Assembly: GCA_016927115.1 (NCBI GenBank)
Contig: JAFGNH010000087.1
Location: forward strand, 1 to 46,816
DNA from: Anaerolineales bacterium
GTDB lineage: Bacteria > Chloroflexota > Anaerolineae > Anaerolineales > E44-bin32
DNA: 46,816 bases
Direction of reading: 5' to 3'
Shown: positions 7,600-15,685 of the stretch, one piece after another
How positions within the stretch are numbered: position 1 is the stretch's first letter
Layout: the number at the start of each line of letters is the position of its first letter
Translations under genes and position numbers: made by a program
The notes under the pieces: generated by a model
Told to the model about the DNA's origin: nothing
The model's input: only the letters and a program-made list of their open reading frames with translations
Database searches by the model: none

Positions 7600-9216
7600 A
7601 TGAGTACCGACAACATGGAGACATTTCGTAAAAGCAGTTATGGTCTGGACGCTCACGGCTTGTACAACCTGAAGTATGAATTTTGGAACCTGGGCACTGA
7701 AGCCCTGATAGAGCATATTATTAAACGGGGGGAGGGAATTCTAACACAGGGGGGGGCGGTGGCTGTGACCTCGGGAAAGCACACCGCCAGAGCAGCACGA
7801 GATAAATTCTTTGTTCGTGAACCGTCCACAGAAGGCCTTATTGATTGGGGGGAATACAATCAGCCGATCAGTCAGGCTTCGTTTGACACCTTATACGGGA
7901 GGGTGCAATCCTATTTACAGGGAAAAGATGTTTTTGTGCAGGATGTTTTTGCAGGGGCTGATCAATGCTACCGGCATTCTTTCCGAATCATTACGGAACA
8001 TGCCTGGCAGAGTCTCTTTTCACATACCATGCTGAACCAGCCAGAAGATGAAGAAAAGTATAGAGAGTTTATTCCGGAATTCACTTTGATTTCTGTTCCC
8101 TCCATGGCCGCATTTCCCCCCATTGAAGGAGTCCGATCCGAGACCGCTATCGTGGTAAACCTGGGACAGCGGTTGGCCCTTATTGTAAACACAGGCTATG
8201 GTGGTGAGATTAAAAAAACGGTTTTTACGATCATGAATTACCTCCTGCCTTTGAAAGGCGTCATGCCGATGCATTGTTCTGCCAGCATCGGGCCTGATGG
8301 AGATGGGGCTCTCTTCTTCGGGCTTTCGGGCACCGGTAAAACAACGCTTTCTGCTGACCCGCAGCGGCGCCTGATAGGTGATGATGAACACGGTTGGAGT
8401 GACAACGGCCTGTTTAATTTTGAAGATGGCTGTTATGCTAAAGTTATCAATCTTTCTGAAGAGGACGAGCCGGATATTTATGCCTGTACACAACGCTACG
8501 GGACTATTCTTGAAAATGTTATCTATGACCCGGAAACCCGGGAGATCGATCTTTTCGATGCATCCATAACCAGGAACACGAGGGCATCCTATCCGCTGCC
8601 TTACATACCAAATGCAGCGTTGGATAAGGTTGGTCCACAGCCCAGAAATATCATCATGCTTACCTGTGATGCGTCAGGTGTTATGCCGCCAATTGCACTG
8701 CTTGATCCTACTCAGGCGATATACCATTTTATTTCTGGATACACATCAAAAACGGGTGGAACTGAAGCAGGCGTGGGGGACGCACCAGAAAAAACGTTCA
8801 GTGCGTGTTTTGGAGCACCGTTTATGGTGCATAAACCAACAGATTACGCGGACCTGCTGCGAAACAAAATTATCCGGCACGAAGTCCGCTGCTGGCTGTT
8901 GAATACGGGCTGGGTCGGCGGTTCGTACGGCATCGGCAAGCGTATCAGCATTAAATATACACGCGCTCTGTTGAAGGCCGCGCTCTCAGGTGCTCTGCTT
9001 AAAGAGTCAATGCATCAGGATCCAGTTTTTGGCTTCATGGTTCCAGACCACTGCGAGGGTGTACCGGATGCAGTGCTGGATCCATCAGCCAGCTGGGAGG
9101 ACAAGGAAGCCTACTTAACCAGCTACCGGGAGCTGGCTGCCAGTTTTCAGGAGAATTTCCTGCGGTATCAGCCATACTGCCCACCTGGTTTTTTGGCAGG
9201 CGGCCCAAAGCTTTAG
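7600..9216 (+). CDS. pckA: Phosphoenolpyruvate carboxykinase (ATP)
   Basis: The ATG at 7600 is preceded by GAGGAGAG; an earlier in-frame ATG at 7576 overlaps the aminotransferase gene and is less likely. The 538-residue product has the ATP-type PEPCK signature: GLSGTGKTT P-loop at 241-249, the metal-binding IGDDEHGW just after, NFEDGCYAK, and the HPKL-like substrate region replaced by the usual SGYTSKTGGTEAG segment. It interconverts oxaloacetate plus ATP with PEP, CO2 and ADP in the cytosol. In fermentative anaerobes it may run in either direction. The adjoining aminotransferase fits oxaloacetate/aspartate supply. Confidence 0.97.
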   Translation: MSTDNMETFRKSSYGLDAHGLYNLKYEFWNLGTEALIEHIIKRGEGILTQGGAVAVTSGKHTARAARDKFFVREPSTEGLIDWGEYNQPISQASFDTLYGRVQSYLQGKDVFVQDVFAGADQCYRHSFRIITEHAWQSLFSHTMLNQPEDEEKYREFIPEFTLISVPSMAAFPPIEGVRSETAIVVNLGQRLALIVNTGYGGEIKKTVFTIMNYLLPLKGVMPMHCSASIGPDGDGALFFGLSGTGKTTLSADPQRRLIGDDEHGWSDNGLFNFEDGCYAKVINLSEEDEPDIYACTQRYGTILENVIYDPETREIDLFDASITRNTRASYPLPYIPNAALDKVGPQPRNIIMLTCDASGVMPPIALLDPTQAIYHFISGYTSKTGGTEAGVGDAPEKTFSACFGAPFMVHKPTDYADLLRNKIIRHEVRCWLLNTGWVGGSYGIGKRISIKYTRALLKAALSGALLKESMHQDPVFGFMVPDHCEGVPDAVLDPSASWEDKEAYLTSYRELAASFQENFLRYQPYCPPGFLAGGPKL

Positions 9217-9256
9217 AGTTTTGCCCGTCATATTCAGGATATACGTGCAGGATGAG

Positions 9257-9335
9257 GAACAGTGCTTCAGCATTTTAGATCGGAAGAATCAGATATTACT
9301 GCCCCGTTGTCCGGATCTCTTCTGGAGCACTGTTC
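9257..9335. terminator. Long imperfect stem-loop between convergent genes
   Basis: GAACAGTGCT (9257-9266) is perfectly complementary to AGCACTGTTC (9326-9335). Inside, CAG pairs with CTG, and AGATC (9277-9281) pairs with GATCT (9314-9318). It lies 40 bases after the pckA stop and 22 bases beyond the stop of the minus-strand exonuclease gene, so a two-way terminator role is likely. It lacks a clear T-run, so another structured-RNA role is possible. Confidence 0.4.
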
Positions 9336-9356
9336 ATCGAAGAAATTGTTGGTTGT

Positions 9357-9938
9357 TCAGAAGAGTGTGAGTGTGCTTTCGGCCATACAGGCAAAAACAG
9401 ATCTTGTCAGAGCGGCATCGGCTTGAGCACGATGCAAAGTGGGTAGAGGGATTTCACATCTTACAGCAGCTTTCTCGAGTGATAGCCAGCGGAAACTCTG
9501 CCGGTATTCGTTCCATTCACCAGCGTATTGAGCAAAGAGTTTCATAACGCAGAAACTGTCAGGGACTCTATTCCAGGGCGTGCGATGGATCCGTGATGAC
9601 TGCTCCATAAGCCGAAGATCATATTCCGCGTTGTACATACCAATCAGCCGGCCCTTTAGAATGTTTTCCACTTCTGGCAGAATATCCTGCCAGGAAGGGG
9701 CGTTTTGGACCTCTTGATTGGTGATACCATGAATGCGGATAGCATCCGCTGGAATAGGGTTGACGGGTTTGACCAGGCTGTTAAAAACTGACGAGCCAAG
9801 GGTATCAACAATTGCTATTTCCACAATTTCAGCATTATTATCTATGCCTGTTGTTTCAGTGTCCAGAAATAGTGGGGATTGCTCTAACAGGCTGCGTGCA
9901 GTAGTAATAGCCTCGGTTCTTGCTGCGTGAATATTCAT
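9357..9938 (-). CDS. DnaQ-like 3'-5' exonuclease
   Basis: This 193-residue protein is a stand-alone DEDDh exonuclease domain related to the DNA polymerase III epsilon subunit. Exo I is FLDTETTG with D26 and E28, Exo II is MYNAEYDLRL with D107, and Exo III contains H169 and D174 in LHRAQADAALT. All metal ligands are present. Known relatives proofread or degrade single-stranded DNA or RNA. No polymerase gene is adjacent, so the target is unclear. It is convergent with pckA, and the next gene upstream is divergent. Confidence 0.9.
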   Translation of the reverse strand: MNIHAARTEAITTARSLLEQSPLFLDTETTGIDNNAEIVEIAIVDTLGSSVFNSLVKPVNPIPADAIRIHGITNQEVQNAPSWQDILPEVENILKGRLIGMYNAEYDLRLMEQSSRIHRTPWNRVPDSFCVMKLFAQYAGEWNEYRQSFRWLSLEKAAVRCEIPLPTLHRAQADAALTRSVFACMAESTLTLF

Positions 9939-10078
9939 CGATGGCTCCTATTCTGTGCCGAGATTGGCTGATGGCCAGGTTCGCCTCATTGGGGTGAGGG
10001 TAGAACGCTTCCTTTTCTGTATGGTCGTTTATAATAACATCTTCCGAAGCTGATGGAAATTTCTGAAGGATAACTAAT

Positions 10079-11314
10079 GTGGCCCAGAAGCACTCCTTAA
10101 ATCCTGTACTTTTACTAACTGCAATCAGAAAAGCTGTTCAGAACGGCCTATCGGCGGAGGATGTTCTATCCTTTGAGGAAAGGATTCTATACGAGCTTCA
10201 GACAGTTGAAAGTATGACCAGGAAACGCTGGAAGGGGATAAAGGAGCTTTCTTTCGATCAGTATCAAGCCTGCATTGCACTGCAAACCCTCAATACGTCT
10301 TATCTGAAAAGATTTATTTCACCGGCTGCAGCGCCCGAGCGCTCTACACGGATTCCCGGTATCCTGGCGTTCTGTAATGATCTGCATGAAAAAATCGAAG
10401 CCGCGGCCCTGAAATATGACCCCTCCACCAGTGATCAGGAGCTGATTGATCTGAGCTGGCCTGCTTATTCGACCCTCCGTGAACAAAATACGGTTATCAG
10501 GAAGACGCTGAAAGAATCGACAGCAGATCCCGCTGTTTTTTCCAGTCAGACATTCCGGGCAGTACAGTGGCTCCGGTTTCTTGAAGATCAGGTGGAATTC
10601 CTGGCTCATATCAAGGCTGTTCAGGCAGCTGCGCGGTTATTTTCTATCACTTTAAGACAAAACAAGCGGAAGAAGAGACTGGCTGAGGTACCTCTGCATT
10701 TACGCTTTTTTCCAGGATCGGCTTTATTCAGGTCAAAGATCAGCAAGAATACAATAATCTTGACATTGAATGAAGGGTTCATTCATGCTCCAGAACATGT
10801 ACTCCATGCTATTCTGCGTCTGGCTGCTTCAACAGGTGATAAAGCTGACAAGCAAGCTATGGCATCCTACAGCAGTAGCGGTGAATACCTGAGAATATCC
10901 ACAGGGCTTCTCCAGCAGACCTCTCCGGGTAATTCCGAATTGGGGTTGTTCCATCATCTTGGGCAACTTGCAGACAAGATTGAAAGGGAATACTTCACTT
11001 TCCCCACAGAGCGCCCTCAAATTGCCTGGATGAAAAAACCATCCTATCGCACATTCGGCGTATACCAGGCTTCCAGCAATACCATACGAATCAGCCCTGC
11101 ACTGGATCATCCGGACGTACCACAATTTGTTGTTGAATATGTCCTTTTTCATGAATTTGCTCATGCAAGGGTGGGCGTCAGGGTTCAAAAGGGGCGGCAT
11201 CAGATTCATTCGAAAAGGTTCAAGGGGGTGGAGCATCAATTTGCCAGGCGGGATGAAGCAGCAGCTTTCTTGAAGGATATCAGCCGTAAGTATTCAATTC
11301 GGGGAACAAGCTGA
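10079..11314 (+). CDS. SprT-like zinc metallopeptidase with novel N-terminal region
   Basis: A GTG at 10079 follows AAGGA at suitable spacing and gives 411 residues. The C-terminal 75 residues carry HEFAH (358-362) and a following histidine in IHSKRF (His377), the zinc-ligand layout of SprT-like metallopeptidases. The sequence around it (YVLFHEFAHARVGV) agrees. The first 300 residues are not recognised. They are mostly helical, charged and leucine-rich, with no signal peptide or membrane segment, so the protein should be cytosolic. Other SprT-like proteins process DNA-protein crosslinks or act as minigluzincin proteases. That role here is only a suggestion. Confidence 0.65.
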   Translation: MAQKHSLNPVLLLTAIRKAVQNGLSAEDVLSFEERILYELQTVESMTRKRWKGIKELSFDQYQACIALQTLNTSYLKRFISPAAAPERSTRIPGILAFCNDLHEKIEAAALKYDPSTSDQELIDLSWPAYSTLREQNTVIRKTLKESTADPAVFSSQTFRAVQWLRFLEDQVEFLAHIKAVQAAARLFSITLRQNKRKKRLAEVPLHLRFFPGSALFRSKISKNTIILTLNEGFIHAPEHVLHAILRLAASTGDKADKQAMASYSSSGEYLRISTGLLQQTSPGNSELGLFHHLGQLADKIEREYFTFPTERPQIAWMKKPSYRTFGVYQASSNTIRISPALDHPDVPQFVVEYVLFHEFAHARVGVRVQKGRHQIHSKRFKGVEHQFARRDEAAAFLKDISRKYSIRGTS

Positions 11315-11406
11315 TGGCAGCAAAGCAGCAGTATTCTGCGGGATTACAGGTCGGTGTATAAAAGATTCCAAACCGGTCCAAGATGGTTCTGCAATAAGAT
11401 CGTTTG

Positions 11407-11877
11407 TTATTCGTAGATGGGGGATTTCCGGTGGATGAAGACCGTGTTTGTGGTCACCGGGAGTCCGGTGTAGATCTCCACCATGCAATCTCCTTTCAAA
11501 CCATCATACCCGGCGATATCAAAGCGGGTGTGAGCTCGATTAATACCGATAACGATCGCAACATGGCCATATTCAGCATTGAATCCGTGTTCCCCATTCA
11601 GGATTACGGCAATGTCACCTGGCTGCGGAGTGTGATCGAAAGGCAGCCCAAGAAAAGAAGCTGACAATACCCACTGATTTGCGTTCCCCATTTCGCCCGG
11701 GATGTCTGCCCGTTGGCGGTAAACATAATCCGTACACTGACATGCCTGCAGGGATCCTTCTGCCCGTGTATGATACACCGGAAGCAGGAGTAAAACTGGC
11801 AGCAGCAGCTGTACACAGAGAGAGAGGTGAAGGATAAATTTATAAAGCTCAGCGCTGAATCGTTTGAACATGTGCAT
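11407..11877 (-). CDS. Exported CHAP-domain peptidoglycan hydrolase
   Basis: The 156-residue product has a long N-terminal hydrophobic segment (about 13-36) that should act as a signal peptide or anchor. A compact CHAP/NlpC-type domain follows. The likely catalytic cysteine is C48 in CQCTDYVYR and the histidine is H105 in YGHVAIVI. The PQPGDIAVI motif between them is typical of CHAP domains. Such enzymes cut peptide bridges of peptidoglycan outside the membrane. It is convergent with the SprT-like gene. The target bond cannot be predicted. Confidence 0.82.
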   Translation of the reverse strand: MHMFKRFSAELYKFILHLSLCVQLLLPVLLLLPVYHTRAEGSLQACQCTDYVYRQRADIPGEMGNANQWVLSASFLGLPFDHTPQPGDIAVILNGEHGFNAEYGHVAIVIGINRAHTRFDIAGYDGLKGDCMVEIYTGLPVTTNTVFIHRKSPIYE

Positions 11878-12102
11878 CCCCCTGGAAATTATTGCTTGGA
11901 AGAATGAATAAGCCAGGCTGTACAGCAGCCCTGGTATTCTTTTTTCTTACTTTACAGAATTGATCTGTTGGTGGCAATCCCACTGAAGTGCTAGATTCAA
12001 AGATCGTACATTCTTCGGTTTTATCGAAGCTGCATTCCCATTTGCGCAAGGGTGAGTTCATCATCTACAATACCAGGGCAGGCACATCTGTATTGCGGGT
12101 GG

Positions 12103-12558
12103 ATGAAAAACAGCATGGACAAACTCAAAGATGCCAGTGGTGTGAAAACAACAATTGTGGATTGGTGGCTGTTATTTGAAGCAGGCCAGGCCGAGTTCTT
12201 TCAAGGAGAGCCAGGAAAACCGGATGCTTATCTTCTGCCGGATTTTTCAGAAGCACTTATTGCTCCGGTTGCTATGCTGGGCATGTGTATCATCCATAAC
12301 CTCAGAACCGGGGAATGGGCTCTGGCACCAGCGCGCCAGGGAATAGACGCTTGGGAGGTAGCTGCAGCGTATATGCGGCTTGGATATCGTCCCCCGCTTT
12401 TTCTGATACATCAATTGACCAACCGGCCCCGAATATCCATTCGGGAGAGTCACAAGATCCTCGATTTGTTCCGGAAAACGATCGAGAGCAGGCACGAGGA
12501 CATGGGAGAGATGGGGAAAATTCTCCTGCATATCAAATCAAACCTTTCAGGATCCTGA
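12103..12558 (+). CDS. Hypothetical protein
   Basis: I do not recognise this protein. The most plausible start is the ATG at 12103 (152 residues); in-frame ATGs at 12052 and 12115 are alternatives and none has a strong ribosome site. It is soluble in appearance. There is an acidic N-terminal half (WLLFEAGQAEFFQGEPGKPD), a hydrophobic central stretch (APVAMLGMCIIHNL) and a charged helical C-terminus. A hairpin after its stop separates it from the convergent pentapeptide gene, supporting transcription on the plus strand. Confidence 0.5.
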   Translation: MKNSMDKLKDASGVKTTIVDWWLLFEAGQAEFFQGEPGKPDAYLLPDFSEALIAPVAMLGMCIIHNLRTGEWALAPARQGIDAWEVAAAYMRLGYRPPLFLIHQLTNRPRISIRESHKILDLFRKTIESRHEDMGEMGKILLHIKSNLSGS

Positions 12559-12609
12559 GGACTTTGCGGTTGTATATTCGAGACATCACAACCGCTCCAT
12601 AATCCTCAG
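12555..12609. terminator. Two-tier hairpin between convergent genes
   Basis: CTGAGGA (12555-12561) pairs with TCCTCAG (12603-12609). Inside it, GCGGTTGT (12566-12573) pairs with ACAACCGC (12587-12594). It starts at the stop codon of the hypothetical gene and precedes the end of the pentapeptide gene by 65 bases. No T-run is obvious, so it is a probable but not typical terminator. Confidence 0.5.
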
Positions 12610-12674
12610 ACGATTATCTTATTATCAAGTGCTGCAGTTGTTCTTCTTTGGAGAGGTCAGACCAGCCTGTGTTG

Positions 12675-14069
12675 CTACTCTAGAATGATGCCCCTCAGAT
12701 TCGACGCTTGTTTCAGCTGCTCATCGGAAATCCGTGTCCATATGAGGGTTGCACCTTCCAGATCGGCTCCAAGAAGCACAGCACCTTCCATGCGTGCTGC
12801 TTCGAGGTTGGCACCCCGCAAGCAGGCTCCACTCAGATTCACCCCCCGCAGATCAGCGTTTGACAGCGTGGCATTTTCCAGGTTTGACTGCTGAAGATTA
12901 GCTTCCTGGAGCACAGCAAATCGCATATTCACCGACCGGAGGTTTGCTTTATGCAGATCAGCTTTCTGAAAATTGACCCTCCAGAGATCTGCACCTTCGA
13001 GGTTGGCAAGAGAAAAATCAGCTCCAGACAGATTTGACCTGCTCAGGTCAATATTTTGCAGGCGGGAGCGGCTCAAATTTGCACTAACCAGATTTCTGCC
13101 TCGTACACGGTGGTTGTTGAGTTCCCAGGTAAGTCGCCACTTATTTTCAATCTGTGTGGACAGATTGATATTGGCACCTTCAAGATCTGCCCATGAGAGG
13201 TCGGCTCCTGTGAGATCAGCATGATCCAGGTCAGCATTTTTCAACGAAGCCAGAATTAGATTCGAGTCACGCAGGTTGGCGTTTTTAAGCGAAGCGTTAG
13301 TCAGGTCAGCCTTAAAAAGATCTGCTCCGGAGAGGTCGGCATTACTGAGATCTGTCCCGGAGAGATTTGCTTCACGAAGCGTGGAGCCGCTGAAATCCAC
13401 TTCTACCAGACAGGCACCCGAAAGATCCATTCCGGTCAGATCCTCTTTTACGGCACCATTTGACAGGATCTGAAGCACAGTTTTCCAGCGTTCTTCAATT
13501 TCTGTGGATTGATCCAATATCAAACCATTAAGATTGGCACCAGTCAGGGTGGCACCATAGAGATCAGCTTGCTTAAGATTGGCTTCTGCCAGAATACTGT
13601 AGGAAAGGTCAGCGCCAATAAGGTACGCTTTTTCGAAATTTGTCCTGCGCAGCACTGCATTTCTAAAGCTGACCCCCTCAAGGTAGTTGCCAGATAAATC
13701 CGCATTCTCGAGATTTGCGCCGTCCAGGATCGCGCCAAAAAGCCCATTCCCCACTTTCATCTGGGCTCCGCGAAGATCTGCGTTTTCAAAATTTGTTCCT
13801 AGTAAACTGGCGTCATTAAAGATAGTTGATGTCAGTCTTGCATTTATCAACCTGGCGCCTGTGAGATTTGCCCCGGTAAGATCTGCGCCGGTCATGTCTG
13901 CATTGGTAAAGTCTACTTTACCCAGAATAGTGCGCTGAAGAGTGGCGTCACGCAGGTTGATGCCTACCATATAGGCCCCGGTGAGGTTCAGGCCAGAAAG
14001 GTCTTCCCCCTGAAAGTTAATATCTTTTAGTTTAACTCCAGGTGAAAGTGTAATACCTTTTATTTCCAT
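12675..14069 (-). CDS. Pentapeptide-repeat protein
   Basis: Most of this 464-residue protein is built of A(D/N)LXX repeats, beginning DLSGLNLTGAYMVGINLRDA and ending DLEGATLIWTRISDEQLKQA. It should fold as a right-handed quadrilateral beta-helix. Two interruptions occur, near residues 188-210 (EIEERWKTVLQILSNGAVKE) and near 300-320 (QIENKWRLTWELNNHRVRGR). They resemble each other and suggest an internal duplication with looped-out capping segments. No signal peptide is present. Some pentapeptide proteins mimic DNA and protect gyrase, but most have no known role; I cannot assign one. The ribosome site is weak. Confidence 0.9.
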   Translation of the reverse strand: MEIKGITLSPGVKLKDINFQGEDLSGLNLTGAYMVGINLRDATLQRTILGKVDFTNADMTGADLTGANLTGARLINARLTSTIFNDASLLGTNFENADLRGAQMKVGNGLFGAILDGANLENADLSGNYLEGVSFRNAVLRRTNFEKAYLIGADLSYSILAEANLKQADLYGATLTGANLNGLILDQSTEIEERWKTVLQILSNGAVKEDLTGMDLSGACLVEVDFSGSTLREANLSGTDLSNADLSGADLFKADLTNASLKNANLRDSNLILASLKNADLDHADLTGADLSWADLEGANINLSTQIENKWRLTWELNNHRVRGRNLVSANLSRSRLQNIDLSRSNLSGADFSLANLEGADLWRVNFQKADLHKANLRSVNMRFAVLQEANLQQSNLENATLSNADLRGVNLSGACLRGANLEAARMEGAVLLGADLEGATLIWTRISDEQLKQASNLRGIILE

Positions 14070-14310
14070 TATGTATTTTTTTGTCCTTAGATAGATTGTA
14101 CGGGGAACTTAACGAATATGCAGTAAAAAGAGGGTAAATGAACCGAAGTATCAAGAATCCGTTTTCCTGTAAAGAAATTTCCGGCTCTCCTTCAGCCGAA
14201 TCGTAAAAACCGGGTATGTAAAAAGGTCATTGAATTCCGCCCATTAATAGTCAGGGCATGCTACAATTTTACATACACATGAGAACTGCTCCATACGAAA
14301 AAGCCAAGTA

Positions 14311-14967
14311 ATGAGATCGCTTCCTCTTTTTCCCTTGAATACTGTCCTGTTTCCGGGTATGCCGCTTCGTCTGCATATTTTTGAACCTCGCTACCTGGAG
14401 ATGATTAATCTTTGCATAGATAGAAAACAACCTTTTGGCGTAGTGCTTATTCGTGAAGGGATTGAAGCGCTTGGCGGTCTGGCTGAGCCTTATATGATCG
14501 GTACGATTGCACAGATCGCTGAAGTAAAACCCGTTTCAATCGACCGGATGAATATCCTTGCTATCGGTGGGAAGCGGTTCCGAATCCATTCATTGCAGAG
14601 AGATAAACCCTATCTTGTAGGCGAAATATTTGATTTTCCTATCGTAAAGGATAATGAAATACTCAGCAAAGAACTTGCGAAGGATCTACTCCCGTGGATT
14701 GAAACCTATCTTGATCTGCTCTCAGAACTGAGGGAAACCCAATTCGATCTGAGTATGGTCCCTAAAACACCGCTTCTGACGGCTTATCTTGCTTCTGTCC
14801 TGTTGCAAGTGCCGTTGTTGGAAAAGCAGCAACTACTTTCCTTTGAGAAGATGTCTGATATGTTCAATGATCTTCACCGAATATACCGGAGAGAAGTTGC
14901 GCTGCTCCGGAATCTGCTGGATAACCATATCAAGAGGGCGGATGAATTCCTCTTTCCATTAAACTGA
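14311..14967 (+). CDS. LON substrate-binding domain protein
   Basis: The 218-residue product consists of a Lon N-terminal (LAN/PUA-like) domain without the AAA+ ATPase or protease parts. It starts with the typical LPLFPLNTVLFPGMPLRLHI and the FEPRYLEMI segment, with GTIAQI near residue 70. A helical extension (about 125-215) follows, as in Lon N-terminal fragments. Free-standing proteins of this type are widespread and may act as substrate-binding or chaperone-like factors; no function is proven. It is divergent from the pentapeptide gene across 241 bases that should hold both promoters. Confidence 0.9.
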   Translation: MRSLPLFPLNTVLFPGMPLRLHIFEPRYLEMINLCIDRKQPFGVVLIREGIEALGGLAEPYMIGTIAQIAEVKPVSIDRMNILAIGGKRFRIHSLQRDKPYLVGEIFDFPIVKDNEILSKELAKDLLPWIETYLDLLSELRETQFDLSMVPKTPLLTAYLASVLLQVPLLEKQQLLSFEKMSDMFNDLHRIYRREVALLRNLLDNHIKRADEFLFPLN

Positions 14968-15101
14968 TTCTTATCAATATCAATCAACATCATCCTGCGA
15001 GCTTCTGTAGGGGTAATCATTTCCCAATACTGAATGAACATATCAATCACCATAACCTTGGGTGTGACTCTTCCAGGAATAAAAGCGTATTGTGGAAAAA
15101 A

Positions 15102-15130
15102 AACTCCTCTCAGCTGCAGCGAGAAGAGTT
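15102..15130. terminator. Bidirectional terminator
   Basis: AACTC-CTCTC (15102-15111) pairs with GAGA-GAGTT (15121-15130) with one mismatch. TTTTATT follows on the plus strand. On the minus strand a run of eight T follows. It sits between the convergent LON-domain gene and the end of the hydrogenase operon and probably serves both. Confidence 0.8.
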
Positions 15131-15157
15131 TTATTCATTCTGGATGCGGGGAAGTGG

Positions 15158-15676
15158 TTAAAAACCACGAATAGGATAGTCAGAGGGATCAAAGGCTGTT
15201 GTTTCCACCGCTGCCGGGTCCAACCCCAGCTTTTTTAATACCAGTGTGGCAGCTTCGAGTGTTGCCAGGGCAACGGCTGGCGTACACTCCTCGCTGAATG
15301 TTTGAATGTCTTCGGCTTCGATGCCTATATAGTGGATATTGTCATCTTCGGGAAGATGAGCGCCAGCCTGGCGGCCGACTGTCAGTGCGGTTGTGAGGTT
15401 CACATCATGGGCAGATGCGCTGCGCTGGCTTGCGACAGTATCAGCCGGCAGGAGGTGAACGGTGCCAGGTGGTGCGCCGGTGACAATTGCATCGAGAATC
15501 AACGCGCGGTCATATCCAATAAGCAATTCCATCAAGCGCAAACCACCGCAGGTATCTAGGACGACATCAATATCTGGCTGGTCCTGCAGCAGCTGTTCGA
15601 GAATTTGTGCTGCTGCAAGCCCAGCCCGATCGTCACATAGGATAGGATTTCCCAGGCCGACAACAATTGTGCGCAT
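15158..15676 (-). CDS. Hydrogenase maturation endopeptidase (HyaD/HycI family)
   Basis: The product has 172 residues. It begins TIVVGLGNPILCDDRAGL, the family glycine/Asp motif, where the first acidic residue after GNP binds nickel. AHDVNLTTAL around residue 94 supplies the histidine, and ILDAIVTGAPPGTVHL is the conserved central strand and loop. The protease cuts the C-terminal extension of the [NiFe] hydrogenase large subunit after nickel insertion. It is the last gene of the operon and starts nine bases after the large-subunit gene, which matches its substrate. Confidence 0.93.
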   Translation of the reverse strand: MRTIVVGLGNPILCDDRAGLAAAQILEQLLQDQPDIDVVLDTCGGLRLMELLIGYDRALILDAIVTGAPPGTVHLLPADTVASQRSASAHDVNLTTALTVGRQAGAHLPEDDNIHYIGIEAEDIQTFSEECTPAVALATLEAATLVLKKLGLDPAAVETTAFDPSDYPIRGF

Positions 15677-15685
15677 AGTCAGGTC

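Noticed and set aside
8020..8493. 157-codon minus-strand frame inside pckA
   Set aside because: Shadow of the PEP carboxykinase reading frame.
12675..14069. Periodic short DNA repeats, considered as a CRISPR array or tandem repeat
   Set aside because: The periodicity of 15 bases comes from pentapeptide codons; there are no identical repeats with unique spacers.
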